In this document: one piece after another, positions 9,028-17,650 of the stretch
Numbering within the stretch: position 1 is the first letter of the stretch
How the letters are laid out: each line of letters begins with the position of its first letter
Made by a program: the position numbers and the translations under genes
Notes under the pieces: model-generated
What the model was told of the DNA's origin: nothing
Seen by the model: the letters and a program-made list of their open reading frames with translations, nothing else
The model's database searches: none
Origin: Myxococcus dinghuensis
GTDB lineage: Bacteria > Myxococcota > Myxococcia > Myxococcales > Myxococcaceae
Assembly: GCF_024198235.1 (NCBI RefSeq)
Contig: NZ_JAKCFB010000060.1
Coordinates: 1-43,602, forward strand
Direction: 5' to 3'
Length of the DNA: 43,602 nucleotides

Positions 9028-12000
9028 ATGTTCACGGACTTCTTCATCCGCCGGCCCATCTTCGCCAGCGTGCTGTCCATCATCATCACCCTGACGGGCG
9101 TCATCAGCATCCCGGGGCTGCCCATCGAGCAGTACCCGGACCTGTCGCTGCCCCAGGTCCAGGTGACGTCGACGTACGTCGGCGCGTCGGCGGAGACGGT
9201 GGAGAGCGCCGTCACCACGGTGCTGGAGCGGCAGCTCAACGGCGTGCAGGACATGCGCTACATCTCGTCCACCAGCAGCAACAACGGGACGAGCACCATC
9301 ATCGTCACGTTCGACCAGGGGCGCGACCTGGACATCGCGGCGGTGGACGTGCAGAACCGCGTGGCCACCGCGTCGCCACAACTGCCCGCGGCGGTCAACG
9401 CGCTGGGCGTCACCGTCAACAAGGCGCAGACGCAGTTGCTCATGGCCTTCGGCCTGTTCGACCAGAACGGGCGCTACGACACGGGCTTCCTGAGCAACTA
9501 CGCGGACGTCTACATCCGCGACGCCATCCTGCGCGTGAAGGGCGTGGGCGACGTGCGCATCTTCGGCGAGCGGCGGTTCGCCATGCGGCTGTGGCTGGAC
9601 CCCACGGAGCTGGCGCGGCGCAAGCTGACGGCGAACGACGTGGTGGCGGCGCTCAGCGCGCAGAACGTGCAGGTGGGCGCGGGCAAGGTGGGCCAGGAGC
9701 CGGCGCCCAAGGGCCAGAACTACCAGTTCACCCTCCAGGTGAAGGGCCAGCTCGCCACGCCGGAGGAGTTCGGCGCCATCGTCGTGCAGCGCGGCGCGGA
9801 CGGCTCGCTCGTGCGGTTGCGGGACGTGGGCCGGGCGGAGCTGGGCGCGGAGGACTACTCGCAGCTCCTGCGCTTCGACGGCAAGGACGCGGTGGGCCTG
9901 GGCATCTTCCAGCTCCCGGGCTCCAACGCGCTGGACGTGCGCGACGGCGTCCTCAAGGAGCTCTCGCGCCTGGAGAAGAACTTCCCCCCGGGCATGAAGT
10001 ACCGGGTCGCCTTCGACACGACGGCCGCGGTGCAGGCCTCCATCGAGGAGGTGCTCATCACGCTGGGCGAGGCGGTGGTGCTGGTGGTGCTCGTCATCTT
10101 CGTCTTCCTCCACGGCTGGCGCAGCGTGCTGGTGGTGGCCACGACGCTGCCCGTCTCGCTGGTGGGCACGTTCCTCTTCGTCAGCGCGTTCGGGTTCTCG
10201 CTCAACACGCTGACGCTGTTCGGCCTCACGCTGGCCACGGGCCTGGTGGTGGACGACGCCATCGTCGTCATCGAGAACGTGGAGCGGACGATGGAGGAGG
10301 GCCTGCCGCCGCGCGAGGCCACCCAGCGCGGCATGCGCCAGGTGGCCGGCGCGGTGGTGGCCATCGCCCTGGTGCTGTCCGCGGTGTTCGTCCCCGTGTC
10401 CTTCTTCCCCGGCACCACGGGCTCCATCTACCGGCAGTTCGCGCTCACCCTCGCCTTCTCCATCAGCCTCTCCGCCCTGGTGGCGCTCACCCTCTCCCCC
10501 GCGCTGTGCGCGCGGCTCCTGCGGCCGCACGAGGGGCAGAAGTGGAAGGTGTTCCGCCAGTTCGACCGGGCGCTGGACCGCTTCCGCGACGGCTACGGCC
10601 ACCTGCTCCAGCGGCTCATCGGCCCGCTGAAGTGGCCGGTGGTCATCGTCTTCTGCCTGTGCCTGCTGGCCACGGTCTGGGTGTACAGCGTCACGCCCTC
10701 CGGCTTCATCCCGGACGAGGACCAGGGCTACCTCATCATCGCGGTGCAGGGTCCGGAGGGGACGTCCCTGGACTACACGCGGCGGGTGCTGCTGCAGACC
10801 GAGGACGTGATGCGCAAGCAGCCGGAGGTGGCGGACATCTTCACCGTGGGCGGCTTCTCGCTGCTGGGCACGGGCGCCAACTACGGCACGCTCTTCGTCA
10901 ACCTGCACCCGTGGGACGACCGCAAGAAGAAGGACCAGAGCGTGGCGGCCATGGTGGAGCGGCTGCGCATGCCGCTGCTCGCCATCGGCGGGGCGCGCGT
11001 GCTGCCCTTCCAGCCGCCGGCCATCCGCGGCGTGGGCAGCGTGGGTGGCTTCGAGTTCGTGCTCGAGGACCAGTTGGGCAACCGCACGCTGACGGAGCTG
11101 GCGCAGACGACGGAGTCCCTGGTGGGCCAGGCCAACCAGTCCCCGGTGCTGCGCAGCGTGTTCTCGTCCTACACGGCCAACACGCCGCTGCTGAACATCG
11201 AGGTGGACCGCGAGAAGGCGCTGTCGCTGGGGGTGCCGCTGGAGTCGCTCTTCTCCACGCTCCAGGTGTACCTGGGCAGCCAGTACGTGAACGACTTCAC
11301 CTTCTCCAACCGCGTGTACCGCGTGTACGTGCAGGCGGCCATGCCCTTCCGCAGCAAGCCCAAGGACATCGGCTCGCTCTACGTCCGCGCGGCGTCCGGG
11401 GAGATGGTGCCGATGGAGAACCTGGTGCGCATCCAGCCCATCACCAGCGCGCAGAACATCCAGCACTACAACCTGTATCGCTCCGCGGAGCTGTACGGCC
11501 AGGCGGCGCCGGGAGCCAGCACCGGCCAGTCGCTCGACGCGATGGAGGCGAAGGCGCGCGCGACGCTGCCGGAGGGCTACACCTTCGAGTGGACGGGCCT
11601 GTCCCTGGAGCAGAAGGAGGCGGGCGGCAAGGTGCTGCTCATCTTCGCGCTCGGCATCGTGTTCGTGTTCCTGGTGCTGTCCGCGCAGTACGAGAGCTTC
11701 GCCCTGCCCTTCGTCATCCTCCTGGGCGTGCCGGTGGCCATGCTCGGGGCGCTGGGCTTCGTGAACCTGCGCGGGCTGCAGAACGACGTGTTCTGCCAGG
11801 TGGGGCTGGTGATGCTGGTGGGCCTGTCGAGCAAGAACGCCATCCTCATCGTCGAGTTCGCGGAGCAGCTTCGTCACCAGGGCCGGAGCGTCATGGACTC
11901 CGCCATCCACGCGGCGCAGACGCGCCTGCGTCCCATCCTGATGACGTCCTTCGCGTTCCTCATGGGCGTGGTGCCGCTGGTGCTGGCGTCGGGCGCGGGC

Positions 12001-12204
12001 GCGGCGGCGCGCAAGGCGCTGGGCACCACGGTGTTCGGCGGCATGCTGTTGTCGACGTTCGTCAACCTCATCTTCATCCCCGTGCTGTACGCGGTGGTGG
12101 AGGCGACACGCTCACGACTGCTCAAGCGTCACGAGCACGCGCGCCCGGGTGACGGCGGTGGCACACCGCCGAGCGAACCGCCGCAACAGCCGCAGCCGGC
12201 GTAA
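9028..12204 (+). CDS. RND efflux pump, HAE1 family permease
   Basis: A 1058-residue inner membrane transporter, the normal AcrB/MexB length, beginning FTDFFIRRPIFASVLSIII like other HAE1 pumps. Twelve membrane segments are expected in two halves. Proton-relay residues are present: adjacent Asp at about 409-410 in GLVVDDAIVVIEN and Lys at about 936 in GLSSKNAILIVEFA. The periplasmic porter domains have the family sequence (VDVQNRV, LRVKGVGDVRIFG). A GAGGGGAC ribosome binding site precedes the ATG, 9 bases after the adaptor stop. The pump should export amphiphilic compounds or lipids by proton antiport through the channel encoded upstream. No TetR- or MarR-type regulator is adjacent. The last 35 residues are a polar, Pro-rich cytoplasmic tail. 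Confidence 0.95.
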   Translation: MFTDFFIRRPIFASVLSIIITLTGVISIPGLPIEQYPDLSLPQVQVTSTYVGASAETVESAVTTVLERQLNGVQDMRYISSTSSNNGTSTIIVTFDQGRDLDIAAVDVQNRVATASPQLPAAVNALGVTVNKAQTQLLMAFGLFDQNGRYDTGFLSNYADVYIRDAILRVKGVGDVRIFGERRFAMRLWLDPTELARRKLTANDVVAALSAQNVQVGAGKVGQEPAPKGQNYQFTLQVKGQLATPEEFGAIVVQRGADGSLVRLRDVGRAELGAEDYSQLLRFDGKDAVGLGIFQLPGSNALDVRDGVLKELSRLEKNFPPGMKYRVAFDTTAAVQASIEEVLITLGEAVVLVVLVIFVFLHGWRSVLVVATTLPVSLVGTFLFVSAFGFSLNTLTLFGLTLATGLVVDDAIVVIENVERTMEEGLPPREATQRGMRQVAGAVVAIALVLSAVFVPVSFFPGTTGSIYRQFALTLAFSISLSALVALTLSPALCARLLRPHEGQKWKVFRQFDRALDRFRDGYGHLLQRLIGPLKWPVVIVFCLCLLATVWVYSVTPSGFIPDEDQGYLIIAVQGPEGTSLDYTRRVLLQTEDVMRKQPEVADIFTVGGFSLLGTGANYGTLFVNLHPWDDRKKKDQSVAAMVERLRMPLLAIGGARVLPFQPPAIRGVGSVGGFEFVLEDQLGNRTLTELAQTTESLVGQANQSPVLRSVFSSYTANTPLLNIEVDREKALSLGVPLESLFSTLQVYLGSQYVNDFTFSNRVYRVYVQAAMPFRSKPKDIGSLYVRAASGEMVPMENLVRIQPITSAQNIQHYNLYRSAELYGQAAPGASTGQSLDAMEAKARATLPEGYTFEWTGLSLEQKEAGGKVLLIFALGIVFVFLVLSAQYESFALPFVILLGVPVAMLGALGFVNLRGLQNDVFCQVGLVMLVGLSSKNAILIVEFAEQLRHQGRSVMDSAIHAAQTRLRPILMTSFAFLMGVVPLVLASGAGAAARKALGTTVFGGMLLSTFVNLIFIPVLYAVVEATRSRLLKRHEHARPGDGGGTPPSEPPQQPQPA

Positions 12205-12295
12205 TCCACGTATCGGTCCACTCCACTCCGCGTCCGGCCGGGGCCATCGAGACCCCATATCCCTCGCCGGAGGGTTCGCTATCTTCCGGTGATTC

Positions 12296-14221
12296 ATGGC
12301 CCGCTCCACGCCTCTCGACGTCCAGCGTCGTCGGCTCTACGCGCTCAAGCGAGCGCCCGCGCTGCGCCACACGAGCAACACCGTGCTGCTCCAGTTGCTG
12401 GAGCTGGCCTGGGAGGTGAGCTGGGCGAAGGACACGGTGCTGTGTGAAGAGGGCCAGGAGGCGCAGGGCTTCTTCCTGCTGCTGGAAGGCGAGCTGGAGG
12501 CGCACCGCGACGACGAGCTGCTCTTGACGCTCCGCCCCGGGACGCCGCTGGGCTTCGAGGCGCTGGTGGGCGGGCGCTACACCGTCACGGCCCGGGCGGC
12601 CACGACCTGCAAGGGATTGTTCTTCCCGCGCGACGCGGTGTGGAACCTCGTGCAGGGGCGCGCCGGGCTGCGACAGGATTTGAAGCGGCTGCTGGCGAGC
12701 GCGCCGCGCGCGGAGGAGGAGGGGCCGCCCCAGGTGGAGGTGGTGGCCTTCGACAGCCAGGTGCGCGGCGCGCCGCTGTCCCGGCTCATCGCGCTCATGG
12801 CCAAGGTCATCAGCCATGACTTCAAGGACCGGGTCCTGCTGGTGCGCCCCTGCGCCGAGTCCCCGCCGGACGCGCCGGTGGTGAAGGGCGCGGATGGCGT
12901 GCTGCGCACCACGGTGCCCGTCACGGCGGACGGGGCGCCGGGCCGGCTGGAGCTGGCGCGGCTGCGCGACATCACCCGGGAGCACGACCCGCACTACGTC
13001 TTCCTGGATGGCTGCGACGTGGACGCGCCGCTCGTCGACAAGGAGGTGCGGCTGGTGTCCCGGCTGGACGACCTGCGCGCGCGGCGGGGGGAGGAGCGGC
13101 GGGTGCTGCCCACGGTGGTCATCGACCCGAGGGCGCCACCGCGCGGCGGGGCGCTGGGCGGCGAGCCCCATGAACACTCGCGGCCCATGACGGGGCTGCT
13201 GCCCTCGTGCGTGCTGCGGCTGGAGCTGGAGCGGTTGGAGCGGCTGGAGCTGGACGCGCGGCCCTTGTCGGCGCTGGGGTTGGAGCGCGCGGAGCGGGCG
13301 GCCCTGTCGCGATGGGCGCGGGCCCTGACGCACCGGCGCGTGGGGCTGGCGCTCAGCGGTGGCGGCGTGTGGGGCTTCTACCACGTACACATCCTGCGCT
13401 GGCTGGTGGCGCACGGCGTGCCGGTGGACTTCGTGAGCAGCTCCAGCATGGGCTCGCTGGTGGGGGCGTACTTCTGCGGCACCGCGCTGGACGGGCGTGA
13501 TGGGTTGGAGGGGCTCGCGTGGCTGGAGGAGCGGGCCATGGGCCGGCAGCTCTCCCTGGCCGCGGCGGCGGCGTTCGTCACCACGTATTCGCTGGAGCGC
13601 TTCGTGGCGAAGGACCTGGGGGACGTGTCGCTGGAGGAGCTGCCCATCCGCTTCCTGCCGGTGACGACGGACCTGACGAGCGGGGACTGCGTGGCGCTCG
13701 AGCGGGGGCCGGTGGCGCGGGCGGTGCGCGCGAGCGGCTCCGCGCCGGGCATCTGGGCGCCGACGATGGTCCCGCCCGCGCGCTACGTGGACGGCGCCTT
13801 CACCAGCATGGTGCCCGCGAGCGTGCTGGTGAACGCGGGCGCGGACCTCGTCTTCTCCAGCAACATCTTCCCCTTCGGTCCGCGCGAGACGGCGTGGACG
13901 CCGGACAGCCGCATGGGCCGCTTCCTGGCGGGGCTCGACCCGGTGGCGCGAGTGCTGGACCTGGTCGCCAGCGGTGTGTTGCTGTTGCACCGCAACGGCG
14001 ATGCGGAGAGCCTGATGGCCGACGTGAGCTACGACATCCAGTCCGCGGACGCGCCCTTGCTGACGGCCATGGAGTTCACCAAGGCGCGGGACATCCTGCG
14101 GCGCGCGGCGGGCGACGAGGCGCTCCAGTGGAAGCTGGAGGAGCTGAAGGCCCACTGGCGGCGGCTGCGCGCGCGGTGTGGCCCCCACGGGCGCCGGGGT
14201 GGGAGGCGACAAGCCGCATGA
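12296..14221 (+). CDS. cyclic-nucleotide-binding patatin-like phospholipase (NTE-like)
   Basis: A 641-residue protein. The N-terminal 130 residues match a cNMP-binding (CAP_ED) domain (LCEEGQEAQGFFLLLEGELE and PGTPLGFEALVGG). The middle (about 140-330) is a linker domain seen in bacterial NTE/RssA-type proteins. The C-terminal half is a patatin hydrolase: glycine loop SGGGVWG with glycines at 355-360, nucleophile Ser384 in SSSMGS, and Asp499 of the catalytic dyad in YVDGAF. The nucleophile motif is S-x-S-x-G, the first Gly of GxSxG being Ser. It should hydrolyse acyl esters of (lyso)phospholipids. The TGA overlaps the next gene's ATG (ATGA at 14218), making it the first gene of a translationally coupled set of four. 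Ligand of the cNMP domain is unknown. Confidence 0.9.
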   Translation: MARSTPLDVQRRRLYALKRAPALRHTSNTVLLQLLELAWEVSWAKDTVLCEEGQEAQGFFLLLEGELEAHRDDELLLTLRPGTPLGFEALVGGRYTVTARAATTCKGLFFPRDAVWNLVQGRAGLRQDLKRLLASAPRAEEEGPPQVEVVAFDSQVRGAPLSRLIALMAKVISHDFKDRVLLVRPCAESPPDAPVVKGADGVLRTTVPVTADGAPGRLELARLRDITREHDPHYVFLDGCDVDAPLVDKEVRLVSRLDDLRARRGEERRVLPTVVIDPRAPPRGGALGGEPHEHSRPMTGLLPSCVLRLELERLERLELDARPLSALGLERAERAALSRWARALTHRRVGLALSGGGVWGFYHVHILRWLVAHGVPVDFVSSSSMGSLVGAYFCGTALDGRDGLEGLAWLEERAMGRQLSLAAAAAFVTTYSLERFVAKDLGDVSLEELPIRFLPVTTDLTSGDCVALERGPVARAVRASGSAPGIWAPTMVPPARYVDGAFTSMVPASVLVNAGADLVFSSNIFPFGPRETAWTPDSRMGRFLAGLDPVARVLDLVASGVLLLHRNGDAESLMADVSYDIQSADAPLLTAMEFTKARDILRRAAGDEALQWKLEELKAHWRRLRARCGPHGRRGGRRQAA

Positions 14222-15186
14222 TTCCGGTGCGCATCCTGGGGACGGCGAGCTTCCAGCCGGGGCCCGCCGTGACGACGGCGGAGCTGTGCGAGCGCGTGGG
14301 CCGGGACGCGGCGGAGGTGACGCGGAAGACGGGCATCCACACCCGGCACTTCGCGCCGCCGGGGATGACGAGCGCGGAGGTGGCGGCGAGGACGCTCGGT
14401 GACGCGCTGGAGGCGGCGGGGCTGGAGGCGAAGGCGCTGCGGCGCATCTTCTGCGTCACGTCCATGGGAGGCGACGTCACGACGCCCGCGACGGCGAACC
14501 GGGTGGCGGCGGCGCTGGGGCTCTCGGGGAGCTGTGACGCCATGGACCTGGGCAACGCGTGCATGGGCTTCCTGAGCGCCTTCGACCTGGCGGCGCGCTC
14601 GGTGGCGACGGGGTTGGGGCCGGTGGGCGTGGTGTCGGTGGAGCTCTTGTCGCGCACGACGACACCCGAGGACCCTCGGCCCTACCTGGTGCTGGGGGAC
14701 GCGTCCGCGGCGGCGGTGTTGGGGACGGCGCGGCCCGGCGAGGGCGTGCTGGGCGTGGCGCTGGGCAACGACGGCTCGATGCCCACGGACGTGGTGCTGG
14801 AGAACCCGCACGCCACGGGGCGGCTGGAGCGGATGCGCTTCCTGACGCCGAGCCGGGAGATGACGCGCGTGGCGCTCGGGGCGCTGACGCGCGCGGCGCA
14901 CACGGTGCTGGGCGAGGCGGGGCTGACGATGCGCGACGTGGAGTGGGTGGTGACGCACCAGCCGAACGGCAGCATGTTGGAGGCGGTGCTTCAGGCGCTG
15001 GAGGTGCCGCCGGAGCGCGGGGTGCGCGTGGTGGACACGGTGGGCAGCGTGGGCTCCGCGTCGCTGCCCACGAGCCTGGACCGGCTGCTGCGCACGCGTC
15101 CGGTGAAGCCCGGGGACCGCATCCTGATGGTGGGCGTGGGCGCGGGCGTGGCGCACGGCGCGGTGCTGTACCGGGTGGGAGGATGA
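14218..15186 (+). CDS. FabH-like 3-oxoacyl-ACP synthase III family protein
   Basis: A 322-residue thiolase-fold protein, the usual KAS III length. N-terminal IPVRILGTASFQPG and TRKTGIHTRHFA are typical of FabH relatives. The nucleophile is Cys115 in GNACMGF and the first base is His247 in VTHQPNGS. The residue that should be the third catalytic member, Asn274 of E. coli FabH, falls on Ser277 here: Cys, His and this position share the same +3 offset (112/244/274 against 115/247/277), so the alignment is unambiguous without gaps. Loss of that Asn is expected to weaken malonyl decarboxylation, and some KAS III-like acyltransferases depart from the canonical triad. The gene starts in the patatin stop codon and ends overlapping the acyltransferase start. 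Its role as an acyl transferase or condensing enzyme is inferred. Confidence 0.88.
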   Translation: MIPVRILGTASFQPGPAVTTAELCERVGRDAAEVTRKTGIHTRHFAPPGMTSAEVAARTLGDALEAAGLEAKALRRIFCVTSMGGDVTTPATANRVAAALGLSGSCDAMDLGNACMGFLSAFDLAARSVATGLGPVGVVSVELLSRTTTPEDPRPYLVLGDASAAAVLGTARPGEGVLGVALGNDGSMPTDVVLENPHATGRLERMRFLTPSREMTRVALGALTRAAHTVLGEAGLTMRDVEWVVTHQPNGSMLEAVLQALEVPPERGVRVVDTVGSVGSASLPTSLDRLLRTRPVKPGDRILMVGVGAGVAHGAVLYRVGG

Positions 15187-15959
15187 CGGGCGCGAGGAAC
15201 CTGCCGCTGTCGACGTGGCTGACGTTCTTCGGCCTGCTGCGCCGCTACCACCGCTACGAGGTGGTGAACCTGGAGCCGCTGCTGCGGCCGGGGGCGAAGC
15301 TCATCGTCGGCTATCACGGACGCCCGCTGGCCGTGGACCTGTGCATGCTGACGGTGACGCTGCACGAGCGGCTGGGCTACCTGCCGCACGGCGTGGCGCA
15401 CGCGGCGTTCGACCAGCTCCCCGGGATGCGCGCGGTGGCGGAGGGGCTGGGCTTCGTCACCGGGGATGACCCGCGACTGGCGGAGGCGGTGGCGCGCGGA
15501 GAGCATGTGCTGTTGCAGCCGGGTGGCACGCGTGAGGGGTGTCGGAGCTTCCGCCACCGCTACCGCGTGGACTGGGGGGAGCGGCTCGGCTACCTGCGGC
15601 TGGCGGTGCGGTACCGGTTGCCCATCGTCCCGGTGGGGGGCAGCGGAATGGATGACGCGTACCTGGGGCTCAATGACGGGTATGCGCTGGGGCGGCGGGT
15701 GGGCATGCCGGCGCGGCTGCCATTGTGGTTGGGATTGGGCGCGACGGGGGTGTGGCCATTGGCGCTGCCCTTCCCGGTGAAGATGACGCAGTGGGTGGGT
15801 GAGCCGCTGACGCGACACCTGGGGCCGGGGTTCGACGCGGAGGACCGGGCGTCGATGCTGGGGATGCATCGGGAGGTCGCGGGCGCGGTGCAGGCGCTGC
15901 TGGACCGGGCCCGTGGCCGACACGACGCGCGCGCGCGCGGAGAGGCAGCGGCGACATGA
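15183..15959 (+). CDS. small membrane acyltransferase (PlsC/DGAT-like)
   Basis: A 258-residue protein resembling the lysophospholipid/diacylglycerol acyltransferase superfamily: a His block GYHGRPLAVD near residues 40-50, the substrate block LLQPGGTREG near 110-120, and the hydrophobic IVPVGGSGMDDAYL further on. The canonical HX4D of PlsC is not present; the His is followed by six residues before an Asp. The PGGTRE block resembles the PGG motif of DGAT2-type enzymes and replaces the FPEGTRS of PlsC. It probably transfers an acyl group to a lipid or alcohol at the membrane. Both ends overlap neighbours by 4 bases (ATGA at 15183 and 15956), so it is translated in step with the KAS III-like protein and the SDR. 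Confidence 0.82.
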   Translation: MTGARNLPLSTWLTFFGLLRRYHRYEVVNLEPLLRPGAKLIVGYHGRPLAVDLCMLTVTLHERLGYLPHGVAHAAFDQLPGMRAVAEGLGFVTGDDPRLAEAVARGEHVLLQPGGTREGCRSFRHRYRVDWGERLGYLRLAVRYRLPIVPVGGSGMDDAYLGLNDGYALGRRVGMPARLPLWLGLGATGVWPLALPFPVKMTQWVGEPLTRHLGPGFDAEDRASMLGMHREVAGAVQALLDRARGRHDARARGEAAAT

Positions 15960-16789
15960 GCGACACGGAGGGACGCGGCGCGGAGGGTCGCCAGTGGGCA
16001 CTCATCCTCGGGGCCTCCTCGGGCACGGGAGCGGGCATCGCGGTGGAGGTGGCGCGCAAGCCGGGGCTGGATGTGTTCGGCGTGCACCGGGGACGGTATG
16101 CCGAGCAGGCCGAGCGGTTGGAGCGACAGGTCCGCGAGGCGGGGCGGCGCGCGGTGCTGTGGCAGGCGGACGCCTCCACGCCCGAGGCGGCGGAGGCGGG
16201 GGTGGAGGCGCTGCGCGAAGTGGCCGGACCGCGCTCGGTGAAGCTGTTCGTGCATTCGATTGCCGGGGCCTCGGTGGGGCACTTCCTGTCGGAGGGAGAG
16301 GACCGGCTGCACGCGAAGCGGGTGCGGCGCACGTTCGACACGATGGCGCACTCGTTCGTGTTCTGGGCCCAGGCGCTCGTGGCGCGCGACATGCTGGCGC
16401 CCGGGGCGCGGCTGCTCGGCTTGCAGAACCCGTTGGACGATTCGCACCTGTCGAACACGGGGCTCATCAGCGCGTCGAAGGCGGCGCTGGAGATGTACGT
16501 GCGCTACCTGGCGATGGAGCTGGGGCCGCGGGGGCACCGGGTGAACCTGCTCAAGTTCGGCACGGTGATGACGCCGGCGCTCCAGCACGTGTACTCGCCG
16601 GAGGCACGGGCGCGACTGGAGACCGCGCATTCGCGAATGAACCCGGCCGGGCGCATGTGTACCGTGGAGGAAGTGGCGCGCTTCGTCGGCGTGCTCACGG
16701 GCGACGACGCGGCCTGGTTCAACGGCGCCACCATCGACTTCACCGGAGGCATGACGCTGCGCCTGCTCGACCTGGTGCTCAATCCGTGA
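15956..16789 (+). CDS. SDR-family protein related to enoyl-ACP reductase (FabI/FabL)
   Basis: A 277-residue Rossmann protein with the cofactor loop GASSGTG at residues 19-25, LFVHSIAG near 97-104 as in FabI relatives, the conserved Lys175 in SASKAALE, and a C-terminal segment WFNGATIDFTGGM near the substrate pocket. The catalytic Tyr is not in either classical place: four residues before Lys175 is Ile171 and seven before is Thr168. The usual Ser-Tyr-Lys set is therefore incomplete. It may still bind NAD(P)H and reduce through another residue, or act structurally. It is the last of the four coupled genes; its stop lies 6 bases from the end of the convergent methyltransferase gene. Confidence 0.85.
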   Translation: MSDTEGRGAEGRQWALILGASSGTGAGIAVEVARKPGLDVFGVHRGRYAEQAERLERQVREAGRRAVLWQADASTPEAAEAGVEALREVAGPRSVKLFVHSIAGASVGHFLSEGEDRLHAKRVRRTFDTMAHSFVFWAQALVARDMLAPGARLLGLQNPLDDSHLSNTGLISASKAALEMYVRYLAMELGPRGHRVNLLKFGTVMTPALQHVYSPEARARLETAHSRMNPAGRMCTVEEVARFVGVLTGDDAAWFNGATIDFTGGMTLRLLDLVLNP

Positions 16790-16795
16790 AGCGAC

Positions 16796-17650
16796 TCACG
16801 CGTCCCGCATCCGGAACGTGAGGCTGTAGAAGAACGGGGACACCTGCTCCGCCACCACGTCCGTGGCGCCCTCCGGGAGCAGCTCCGTGGGACAGTGCGG
16901 GTCGCGCGAGTAGAACGTAATCGCGCGGAACGCGGCGCGCTGGAGCAGGGACGGCCGGAAGTCCGGGTCCATCTGCTCGTCCACCACGACGATGGGCGTG
17001 CCCGGCTTCGCCACGCGCGCCAGCTCCTCGAGCGCGCGCCCCGGGTCGCGATAGCCGCCGATGCCTCCCACGCTCAGCACCCGGTCGAACGTCTCCGCCG
17101 GGAAGGGCAGCGCGTGCCCGTCCGCCATCAGCAGCCGGACCGCCCCGAACCGCCCGTGGCGCAGCCGACGCTGACACTGCCCCAGCATCCCCTCGCTCAG
17201 GTCCACCCCCCACACCTCCACCGGGAGGTCCGCGGGCAGCGCGCGCTGGATGAGCGGCAGGTTCGCCCCCGCCCCCACGCCCACCTCCAGCACGCGCACC
17301 GGAGCCTCACCCTCCAGCGCCTCCAGCTCCAACCTGCGCACGTAGCGCCCCCGCATCCGCGCCTCGGACACGGACTGGAGCAGCGGCGTCAGCACCGTCG
17401 TCAGCGGGTCATGCAGCGAGGGGAGCCCGTCGTAGATGACGCGCATCAACCGGTCCGTGCCACGCACCGCGTCCTCGCGGTACAGCCGGGCCAGCCCCGC
17501 CTCCACGCCCCAGGCCTCGCCACAACCGCCACAGCGGAGCTGGCCGGACTCCAGCCGCCCCGCCTCCTCCTGACCGTGGAACACCAAGGTCCCGCCACAG
17601 GCCGGACAGGCCAGCAGCGCGACGTCCCCCGCTTCCAGTCCGCTAGGCAC
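16796..17650 (-). CDS. SAM-dependent methyltransferase with N-terminal zinc ribbon
   Basis: A 284-residue protein. The N-terminal 45 residues hold a four-Cys zinc ribbon (CPAC at 15-18 and CGGC at 40-43) similar to Trm112-like or RlmA-like ribbons. The rest is a class I methyltransferase: SAM-binding motif I VLEVGVGAGAN, motif II VEVWGVDLSEGML, and DGHALPFPAETFDRVLS before strand 4. It starts with GTG at 17650, overlapping the stop of the upstream kinase gene by 8 bases, so it is very likely translated from the kinase message. The substrate is unknown; UbiE/Methyltransf_11 relatives modify quinones, lipids and natural products, and ribbon-bearing ones such as RlmA modify rRNA. Confidence 0.88.
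   Translation of the reverse strand: MPSGLEAGDVALLACPACGGTLVFHGQEEAGRLESGQLRCGGCGEAWGVEAGLARLYREDAVRGTDRLMRVIYDGLPSLHDPLTTVLTPLLQSVSEARMRGRYVRRLELEALEGEAPVRVLEVGVGAGANLPLIQRALPADLPVEVWGVDLSEGMLGQCQRRLRHGRFGAVRLLMADGHALPFPAETFDRVLSVGGIGGYRDPGRALEELARVAKPGTPIVVVDEQMDPDFRPSLLQRAAFRAITFYSRDPHCPTELLPEGATDVVAEQVSPFFYSLTFRMRDA

Noticed and set aside
8419..11910. A 1163-codon minus-strand frame opposite the RND pump
   Set aside because: Rich in His/Arg/Gln without domains; mirror of the pump's codon bias.
7848..12152. A 1434-codon plus-strand frame overlapping the adaptor and RND pump
   Set aside because: Off-frame shadow; the adaptor and pump frames carry complete family motifs, this one does not.
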